A DNA stretch of 12,248 nucleotides, taken from the NCBI GenBank assembly GCA_019634245.1, contig JAHQVR010000018.1, positions 1 to 12,248 on the forward strand, written 5' to 3'. Source of the DNA: Gammaproteobacteria bacterium (lineage in GTDB: Bacteria > Pseudomonadota > Gammaproteobacteria > Granulosicoccales > Granulosicoccaceae). The stretch's first letter is position 1, and every line of letters starts with the position of its first letter. The translations under genes and the position numbers were made by a program. Below the pieces are notes generated by a model, which had not been told where the DNA came from, did no database searches, and saw nothing but the letters and a program-made list of their open reading frames with translations. Below are positions 7,056 to 12,248 of this stretch, piece after piece.

Positions 7056-8548
7056 GTCTGTGTCGCAGGCTCGCTGGCCACTCTCAGTATCAGCCTGATA
7101 AACCTGCCATCGTTTTTGAAGAAGGCCAAATTACCTATCATCAGCTGAACGTACTCACGCAACACTGCATTGAGTATTTTAAACAACTAGGTCTGGAAAC
7201 GGGTGACCGAGTGGCGCTGCTGTCCATGAATCATCCCGACTGGTTCATCGCTCTATTTGCGGCCGCGCAGACTGGAATCGTGTTAGTACCGTTGAATTGG
7301 CGATTGTCGGTCGACGAACTGAGCTATGTGATTCAGGACAGTACACCCAAACTACTATTCTTCGATGAGGCGTTTGCGGATGCAGCGCGGCAACTGGCGA
7401 ACAGTCATTCCATGCATACGCAGCGCATTGGTACGCATGAGTTTCCTTCCGGTTGTGATGAACCGAGCACCCAGGCTATAGACCTCGGCTCAGCCGTTCC
7501 CGAGGAATCGGACCTCCTGATTGTGTATACCTCAGGTACCACTGGAAGGCCCAAAGGTGCCGTGCTAAGTCAACGGGCGTTGCTTTGTAGTGCGGCGATG
7601 AGTCAACACATGTTGGATCTAACACCGTATGACAGAGTGCTCAATGTGTTGCCGTTGTTTCATGTTGGCGGGCTTAATATTCAACCCTTACCAGCGTTAC
7701 TTTATGGCGCAACTCTCCATCTGCAAGCTAAGTTCGATCCAGAGTGCGCTGTACGGAGTCTGGAGAGCGATCAAATAACGTTGATAAATTCCGTGCCGAC
7801 CGTGCTGCGCGCCATGGTCGACACATCCCACTGGAGCTCTGCGAATTTTAACGCCCTGCGTGCAGTGTCTATTGGCTCTAGCGACGTACCGCTGCCATTG
7901 ATTCGACAAGTGCATGAACGTGGTTTAAAGCTGATTCAGGTGTACGGAACCACGGAGACCTCACCTACTGCGATTTATCAACGCATTGAACAAGCACATA
8001 TGGAGGGAAGCATAGGCAGGTCGGGTCTGCTCAATGACGTTCGCTTGGTGTCTCCAGATGGTCGTGACGTGCCTATTGGAGAGTCGGGTGAGATACTGGT
8101 TCGAGGGGAGAACGTATTATCTCGATATTGGAATAACCCCGACGCTACGGAGCAGTGCCTCGAAGATGGCTGGTTTAAAACTGGCGACATGGCTCACCAG
8201 GATGAGTCAGGATTTTATTGGTTTGATGATCGGGTCAAGCATGTAGTGATTTCGGGTGGAGAGAACATCTATCCGGCAGAACTAGAACGTGTCATAAGGG
8301 AAATTCCGGGCATTGGTGATTTAGCCGTGGTTGGACAAAAAGATGATCGTTGGGGTGAGGTGCCGGTGGTTGCGGTGGTTGCTGATGGATCCATTAATGC
8401 TGAAACCATATTGGCCAGCTGCGACAGTTTGGCTAAATTCAAACGTCCCAAGGATGTGTTTTTTGTTGATTCAATGCCTCGAAATGCGCTGGGTAAGATT
8501 CAAATTCATGAATTAAAAAAGCAGTTGTTTGGGGAGTTGACCCAATAG
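7052..8548 (+). CDS. AMP-forming acyl/aryl-CoA ligase
   Basis: This is a 498-residue member of the ANL adenylate-forming family, which activates a carboxylic acid with ATP and then transfers it to CoA. The P-loop YTSGTTGRPKG is at 159-169, the A5 motif YGTTET at 298-303 and the A7 region DGWFKTGDMA at 372-381, with Asp379. The hinge region DRVKHVVISGGENIYP follows (393-408), and the C-terminal catalytic Lys481 lies in PRNALGK. Length and motifs fit the fatty-acyl, O-succinylbenzoate and aromatic-acid ligases alike. The substrate cannot be read from sequence, but the operon places it with a ring-opening dioxygenase, so an aromatic or ring-derived acid is likely. It starts at an ATG overlapping the preceding stop (ATGA). 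It is the last gene of the operon. Confidence 0.9.
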   Translation: MSLCRRLAGHSQYQPDKPAIVFEEGQITYHQLNVLTQHCIEYFKQLGLETGDRVALLSMNHPDWFIALFAAAQTGIVLVPLNWRLSVDELSYVIQDSTPKLLFFDEAFADAARQLANSHSMHTQRIGTHEFPSGCDEPSTQAIDLGSAVPEESDLLIVYTSGTTGRPKGAVLSQRALLCSAAMSQHMLDLTPYDRVLNVLPLFHVGGLNIQPLPALLYGATLHLQAKFDPECAVRSLESDQITLINSVPTVLRAMVDTSHWSSANFNALRAVSIGSSDVPLPLIRQVHERGLKLIQVYGTTETSPTAIYQRIEQAHMEGSIGRSGLLNDVRLVSPDGRDVPIGESGEILVRGENVLSRYWNNPDATEQCLEDGWFKTGDMAHQDESGFYWFDDRVKHVVISGGENIYPAELERVIREIPGIGDLAVVGQKDDRWGEVPVVAVVADGSINAETILASCDSLAKFKRPKDVFFVDSMPRNALGKIQIHELKKQLFGELTQ

Positions 8549-8576
8549 GACCCATTCTGAACGATGCTTTTCTTAG

Positions 8577-8804
8577 CCGGAATGCCATCAGCCTTTCAGA
8601 AACTCAGCAAGTGCCCAACAGCGCGCCGGATGCGGGGCCGAAGCGTGTTGGTTGCCTGGGAAGCAGCATCAAGTTAACTGGATGAGTGAGCTGTTTATCG
8701 ATCAAGCGCCAGACACGCAGACGGCTATTCAGTACTCACAATCGGGGTCCAGCAGCGGAACTTTTTACTGCTGGTTTGTTCAAAGGCAGAATCCGGCGAA
8801 TTGA
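8577..8804 (+). other. Start-poor open frame between operon and msrA
   Basis: This frame stays open for 75 codons from just after a TAG at 8574 to a TGA at 8802. The only ATG is at 8682, which would give a 40-residue product with Cys and Trp near its C-terminus (TFYCWFVQ). No ribosome site precedes that ATG, and I recognise no family. It ends 12 bases before msrA. It may be a gene remnant or chance. Confidence 0.2.
8615..8651. other. GC-rich hairpin downstream of the operon
   Basis: CCAACA plus CGC (with one bulged G, 8615-8624) can pair with GCG plus TGTTGG (8643-8651). Inside, GCC (8625-8627) can pair with GGC (8636-8638). The element lies about 65 bases after the CoA-ligase stop. No T-run follows, so it is not a typical intrinsic terminator. 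It may protect the mRNA end or be a factor-dependent stop. Confidence 0.35.
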
Positions 8805-8816
8805 CGAGATAACATT

Positions 8817-9410
8817 ATGAAAACGTTACTTTTCTGTTTCACACTAACCATCAGCTGTTTATCTTCTGGATTAGCTGCGGCCTCCGAAAAAGCGATATTT
8901 GCCGGTGGTTGTTTTTGGTGTGTTGAAAAGGATTTTGAAGCGCTGGACGGGGTCCTTGAAGCAGTGTCGGGTTTCACCGGTGGTACCGCTGAAAATCCAA
9001 CCTACAGTGGAAATCATAAAGGTCACTACGAAGCGGTAGAGATCACCTACGATCCCGACATCGTCACCTATCAGGAACTGCTCGACCACTTTTGGGTTAA
9101 CCATGATCCCTTTGATGCGCGAGGGCAATTCTGTGACAAGGGTCCGAGCTACTTAAGCGCGATCTTCGTTGCAACGGAAGAAGAGCAAAAACTTGCCGAG
9201 CTGTCTAAGCAACGCGTGGTAGAGAGATTCCCAAATCAAAAGGTGGTAACGCCCATACTCGAACTGGGTGTGTTTTATCCCATCAAAGGCAAAGAGAGCT
9301 ATCACCAGGACTTCTACAAGAAAAGCCCCGTGCGCTATAAGGGATATCGATTTGCCTGTGGCAGAGACAAACGTTTACGCGAAATATGGGGTGAAGACGC
9401 TACCGTATAA
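8817..9410 (+). CDS. msrA: Exported peptide-methionine (S)-S-oxide reductase
   Basis: MsrA reduces the S-epimer of methionine sulfoxide in proteins, using a catalytic Cys and electrons from thioredoxin-like partners. The 197-residue protein begins with a basic start, a hydrophobic core and an A-A-A|S type cleavage site near residue 22, so it is probably exported to the periplasm. The catalytic motif GGCFWC follows (30-35, Cys32). The substrate-binding region NHDPFDARGQFCDKG and the C-terminal GYRFACGRDKRLREIWG, carrying a candidate resolving Cys, are present. No MsrB partner is in the window. A periplasmic MsrA would depend on an exported or membrane electron donor. It starts at ATG 8817; the ribosome site is weak (GAG about ten bases upstream). 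It stands alone, separated from the operon by about 270 bases. Confidence 0.93.
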   Translation: MKTLLFCFTLTISCLSSGLAAASEKAIFAGGCFWCVEKDFEALDGVLEAVSGFTGGTAENPTYSGNHKGHYEAVEITYDPDIVTYQELLDHFWVNHDPFDARGQFCDKGPSYLSAIFVATEEEQKLAELSKQRVVERFPNQKVVTPILELGVFYPIKGKESYHQDFYKKSPVRYKGYRFACGRDKRLREIWGEDATV

Positions 9411-9785
9411 ACGTTTGATGTGTTAGTGATCTGCTGCTGAAGCGATACGCCTTAATTGAACTAGGCCGCTTGATGTTAGATGTAGAAACTTGGAATTGAT
9501 CTTAGATATAGTGTCAGATTTTACTGAACCTGACCGTCTCAGTTCGGCCACAACCGGTAGTATCCGAGTCGGGCGAATCAGGCTTTTATAGTGTCCGCTA
9601 TCAGCTTTTTAGCTGACTATAGATATTCGCATCGCGTTAATAATTCAGTCAGAATTCAACAGTCTCAGCTAGCTGTGCGATTCACAGACATCAGAGAGAA
9701 ATTCAACATTTGTACGTAAACTACACGCGATCCATAGCTACGTACAGAAGAAGTCATATAGCCTTATCCGTATAACAACATGAAT
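9411..9785. other. Non-coding gap with inverted repeats
   Basis: I find no gene or tRNA in these 375 bases. They hold a perfect 6-bp hairpin, TCAGCT (9601-9606) with a T4 loop and AGCTGA (9611-9616). They also hold a perfect 8-bp inverted repeat, TGTACGTA (9711-9718) against TACGTACA (9739-9746), 20 bases apart. A 9-bp direct repeat AATTCAACA occurs at 9653-9661 and 9700-9708. The stretch lies between the end of msrA and the converging end of the 439-residue gene, so 3'-end processing or termination for both genes is plausible. No T-run marks a classic terminator. Confidence 0.5.
9711..9746. repeat. 8-bp perfect inverted repeat with 20-base spacer
   Basis: TGTACGTA at 9711-9718 and TACGTACA at 9739-9746 are exact reverse complements. 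Each arm itself contains a small palindrome (GTAC and TACGTA). It lies about 40 bases beyond the stop of the 439-residue gene. It could be a protein-binding dyad or an RNA hairpin; its role is unknown. Confidence 0.6.
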
Positions 9786-11105
9786 CTACTGGCGTATAGA
9801 CCATAACGTGCTCTGATTATCCAGAAGTACCAGAGACAGATCTTTCGTTGTTGCAGCGGAGGCTGCCAATTTCCGAAGTTCGGGGTGATCTTCAATATCG
9901 TGCAATTTGTGCAATGGATGGCACAGGGCATTCCCCGCAGACCAGCCTCCATCCAGACGCTCTATAACAAGCGCCACATTTGATTTTTTCGCCACGGCGC
10001 AACTGACATCGTCATCCGCTGCTTTTTTGGCTAGATATCGATTAGTCAGATCTCTCGCATCATACGCGAGCCCTTGAACGCCGTGAATAGTAGGCCCCCG
10101 CGACAAGCCTGCCTTAAGTTCACAAACAAGCGTTGTCTGGTCATATTTTTCTATTTTGTCAAAGACAGTACCTTGCTTCCACAGAGAATGGATAATATTA
10201 TCACTGGCTCTCAAATACCCTCTCCTTAAAATCAATTCGTAAATACAGCCCTCTTCACGGCCCGAATCAAATGGGTATCTAGTGTTGGGATTCAGGACTG
10301 GGAGCATTGCATCGAGATGTTCTTCTGACTCATATCGAACCGCAACGGTCATTTTTCCACCTGCGCCGTGGTCAACTAAATATTGTTGCAGTCGTTTATC
10401 TACTGTTTTTTGAAAGTAGGACTTTACATTATCTGGCACGTCACTATCATCGAAGATACTTCTTGCTCTGACAGTTAATGCTGCAACATTTTTATCAAAA
10501 TGTTCACGATGCCGACTTCCCCATTCAATAGCACACAGTAATTCATCAGTCCAGTCGTCTTTCCCAATTGCTTGGATATCAGACGGCAAAGCACGCAATC
10601 GCCGATGCCATTGCTCCACCGTTCGACCGGTTTGTAAATTGTCATCGGCCGTCAATTTCATCAAATAGCTATAAAACGGGTAAGTCCTTATATTCATGAA
10701 ATCGGTCAAATCATATTTTTTTCTAGCCTTTCTTTGGAATACCAAGTCCTTAAGTTCGTCGTCAAACCCAAAAAAATCATAAATTCGCTTGTCTTGCGAA
10801 TTAAAAAAACTGTTCGAGCCAAAATAGAAGTGATAATCCGCTTGTATCCGTAGGAAAGAGCGCCTGAAGCTTTGGCGATTAATTTCACGGCCAATACCAG
10901 CCTCTATTGCTTCCAGAGTCTCATCATTAAAATCCGGTGCCAGAATCAGCTCCAGCATGCTATACCCCGCCTGGCGAAAATCCGATTTACCCAAATATAT
11001 GGATTTGTAATGCTTCATTTTCTCTGCAGAGCGTCTTTTATCGCTGCGCAACAGATTTGCAACCGGTCTCCAGTTCTTTTTTCTGATCGTTAAGTCAACA
11101 TTCAT
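9786..11105 (-). CDS. Unrecognised 439-residue protein with PD-(D/E)XK-like signature
   Basis: I do not recognise this family. It is soluble, charged and without signal peptide or membrane segments. The N-terminal half is helical and rich in basic and aromatic residues (about 1-150). The C-terminal part contains a strand ending in CELKAG (Glu329-x-Lys331), preceded by Asp316 and Asp322. A helix carrying Gln344 (GVQGLAYDARDL) follows. This D...ExK...Q order is that of PD-(D/E)XK nucleases, so a DNA-cleaving enzyme such as a restriction or defence nuclease is possible. No methylase or other defence gene is beside it. The ATG at 11105 has GGAGG 13 bases upstream, longer than usual, lying inside a 30-codon open frame that overlaps this start by 4 bases. 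The surrounding DNA looks AT-richer than the central operon, consistent with transfer. Confidence 0.6.
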   Translation of the reverse strand: MNVDLTIRKKNWRPVANLLRSDKRRSAEKMKHYKSIYLGKSDFRQAGYSMLELILAPDFNDETLEAIEAGIGREINRQSFRRSFLRIQADYHFYFGSNSFFNSQDKRIYDFFGFDDELKDLVFQRKARKKYDLTDFMNIRTYPFYSYLMKLTADDNLQTGRTVEQWHRRLRALPSDIQAIGKDDWTDELLCAIEWGSRHREHFDKNVAALTVRARSIFDDSDVPDNVKSYFQKTVDKRLQQYLVDHGAGGKMTVAVRYESEEHLDAMLPVLNPNTRYPFDSGREEGCIYELILRRGYLRASDNIIHSLWKQGTVFDKIEKYDQTTLVCELKAGLSRGPTIHGVQGLAYDARDLTNRYLAKKAADDDVSCAVAKKSNVALVIERLDGGWSAGNALCHPLHKLHDIEDHPELRKLAASAATTKDLSLVLLDNQSTLWSIRQ

Positions 11106-11194
11106 ACTGATATCAATTCCTCCACAGTTTCAAACATGGTTGGTCGACTGTAATGCATAATATTGGAATTATAGATTGTTACAGGAGCGTGCAT
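11102..11194 (-). CDS. 30-codon open frame overlapping the nuclease-like gene
   Basis: An ATG at 11194 opens 30 codons (MHAPVTIYN...ELISV) ending in a TGA that overlaps the next gene's ATG as ATGA. It carries the GGAGG that would serve the following gene. Above it, at 11217-11212, is TATGAT, a good -10 match, without a clear -35. The arrangement is typical of coupled translation, so it may be a leader peptide, a small partner or antitoxin-like protein, or the tail of a lost gene. No family is recognisable, and such short overlaps also arise by chance. The frame is open for only four codons upstream of the ATG before a TAG. Confidence 0.35.
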   Translation of the reverse strand: MHAPVTIYNSNIMHYSRPTMFETVEELISV

Positions 11195-11245
11195 CTCAAA
11201 ACAATCTTTCTATCATATTTCGTATCAAACGGCTCTGAACGAACG

Positions 11246-11596
11246 TCAGATAGATTGATGTTTAGCAGCAGTTGTTATATCGCCTGTGTTTGGTGTCCCC
11301 GTTGGCTCTATAAGTAGCAATTCTGCTTCTTCCTCGGCAACTGGGCAATGCTCTACACCTTGCGGCACGACATACATTTCGCCTTCATTCAAATGAACAT
11401 CTCCGTCTCGCATTTTTATAGTGATGCTGCCGCTGACAACCAGGAAAAAATCATCGGTGTCGTCGTGAGAGTGCCAATTGAATTCACCCTTTACCTTGAC
11501 AACCATTACCTCATGGCCGTTAAATTCGGTATTTGTTTTAGGTGACCAATGCTCCGAAAAGCTCGCCAGTTTGTCGCTTAAATTTATTGAGTTCAT
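11246..11596 (-). CDS. Small single-domain cupin
   Basis: This 116-residue cupin has the two family motifs. Motif 1 is GEFNWHSHDDTDDFFLVVSG (37-56), with His42 and His44 as metal ligands and Asp49 where Glu is usual. Motif 2 is GEMYVVPQGVEHCPVA, with His83. The N-terminal LSDKLASFSEHWSPK and C-terminal EPTGTPNTGD match a common, functionally uncharacterised group of small cupins. It is probably a metal-binding fold; the ligand or reaction is unknown. The frame extends to 11704, but the ATG at 11596 has AGGAGG five bases upstream and matches homologue length. It lies 46 bases after the LysR remnant on the same strand and could be read with the small frame and nuclease-like gene downstream. Confidence 0.85.
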   Translation of the reverse strand: MNSINLSDKLASFSEHWSPKTNTEFNGHEVMVVKVKGEFNWHSHDDTDDFFLVVSGSITIKMRDGDVHLNEGEMYVVPQGVEHCPVAEEEAELLLIEPTGTPNTGDITTAAKHQSI

Positions 11597-11610
11597 TTTT
11601 CCTCCTGTCT
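11588..11610 (-). promoter_or_regulatory. Strong ribosome binding site deciding the cupin start
   Basis: On the minus strand AGGAGG lies five bases before the ATG at 11596, the best Shine-Dalgarno in the window. It fixes the cupin start and rules out the longer frame. Confidence 0.8.
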
Positions 11611-11642
11611 GACAAAACTTTGTAATTGTTATGTCTAACCGA

Positions 11643-11999
11643 TCAACATTCTGCAAACGATTCTGATAAATGGTCAAACACGGTGCGAATTCGTTTACTG
11701 TCATTCAGTTGCTTGTGTGCTACTAACCATACAGGGAACGTGATGGCTTCTGAGTCCGGCAGCACTCTCTCGACACTATCTTCATTGTCTCCAATTTCTT
11801 CCATAATCACTCCGATGCAAGCACCTACTTTGGTTAACTCCCATTGAATAAAAGTATTCTCACAAAAGATTGGAAAATTATTCTGCTCAAGTTCTAAACC
11901 AAGATTTGCCATAGTGCTAATCATTTGATCGCTTCGATTAAACCCCGCGAAATCGGCGATACGAAGTTTCTCTGCTGTCAGTGGTCTGATACTGAGCAA
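11643..11999 (-). pseudogene. 3' remnant of a LysR-type regulator
   Basis: The frame encodes the C-terminal end of a LysR-family effector-binding domain and nothing before it. The order FAGFNRSD, then ENTFIQWELTKVGACIGV and finally FPVWLVAHKQL plus SKRIRTVFDHLSE is the conserved tail of LysR regulators, including the FPVWLVAH-type motif. The winged-helix DNA-binding domain is missing. No ATG opens the fragment (only a TTG at 11999). The frame runs to a TAA just past 12010 without further LysR-like residues. Homology appears to stop between about 11985 and 12000, where a different gene begins on the other strand. It cannot bind DNA as a regulator. The cupin downstream may once have been its target. 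Confidence 0.75.
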
Positions 12000-12248
12000 T
12001 TTGATGATGACAATGATGGCGTAAGCAACTTAAGTGAATCGATTGCCGGAACCAATCCGTTAATTATTGAAACCGGACAGCTGGAAATCCTGGAAACCTA
12101 CTACGAAACAAGTGGACTGCTTGCACACGTAGGTCAATATGAAGCGAAGCTCGTCGAGTTGCCTTACTTTGAACAATCTGAAAAAACAACAAGCCGACCG
12201 TGGATAGGCGAAGACGCCGACTACGTGTCGAGCATAATTTCCATTGAA
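11988..12248 (+). CDS. 5'-truncated calcium-binding (TSP3/EF-hand-like) protein, runs off window
   Basis: This frame is open to the window end and encodes at least 87 residues. It begins with a calcium-loop motif DDDNDGVSNLSE followed by AGTNPL. This is the D-x-D-x-DG...E pattern with trailing GT-P typical of thrombospondin-type-3 or dockerin-like repeats in secreted bacterial proteins. The rest (e.g. ILETYYETSGLL) is not recognised. No ATG is in frame upstream; the only candidate start is a TTG at 11925, inside the antisense LysR remnant. So the real gene start is missing. The protein is probably extracellular. Its 3' end lies outside this window. Confidence 0.6.

Noticed and set aside
9411..9785. 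tRNA or attachment-site tRNA end in the long gap
   Set aside because: No cloverleaf, T-loop or acceptor pattern could be found by eye.
11630..11642. GTTAGAC and neighbouring ATAAC, similar to integron attC core sites (minus strand)
   Set aside because: The long imperfect palindrome and paired second core required for an attC site are absent, and no integrase is present.
11597..11704. Longer cupin frame starting at 11704
   Set aside because: It overlaps the LysR remnant and lacks a ribosome site; AGGAGG marks the start at 11596.
1..12248. CRISPR array
   Set aside because: No regularly spaced direct repeats occur in the window.

Overview
The window looks like chromosomal DNA of a free-living, probably aquatic gammaproteobacterium of moderate GC content. 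The evidence is a YbiT-type ABC-F protein that follows the enterobacterial one closely in motif order, an outer-membrane-type lipoprotein hydrolase, an exported MsrA, and a calcium-binding surface-protein fragment of a kind common in marine Gammaproteobacteria. The species cannot be named from this sequence.

Left part (1-3886). A small three-helix membrane protein, the ABC-F translation factor YbiT and a lipoprotein alpha/beta hydrolase all lie on the minus strand. A hairpin with a T-run follows the hydrolase, and a long dyad precedes the ybiT promoter. A divergent control region of about 200 bases separates the hydrolase from the next block.

Centre (3887-8548). The main feature is a tight four-gene plus-strand catabolic operon. 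It encodes a NicX-type ring-opening dioxygenase with all three iron ligands, an alpha/beta hydrolase, an acyl-CoA-dehydrogenase-fold flavoprotein lacking the usual catalytic Glu, and an AMP-forming acyl/aryl-CoA ligase. All three gene junctions are 4-base stop/start overlaps. Ring-opening dioxygenase plus hydrolase resembles the NicX/NicD step of nicotinate breakdown, but here it is paired with CoA activation and a flavoenzyme instead of the other nic genes. I read it as an uncharacterised route for an N-heteroaromatic (pyridine-like) or related acid; the substrate is unknown.

Right part (8549-12248). After a structured gap come msrA with a signal peptide, then about 375 bases with only inverted repeats. 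Next, on the minus strand, is an unrecognised 439-residue protein with a PD-(D/E)XK-like nuclease signature, overlapped at its start by a 30-codon open frame too short for ordinary gene calling. A small cupin and the 3' half of a broken LysR-type regulator follow. At about 11985-12000 the LysR remnant stops abruptly against a plus-strand, start-less fragment of a calcium-binding (thrombospondin-type-3-like) protein that runs off the window. This right end looks like a rearranged accessory region.
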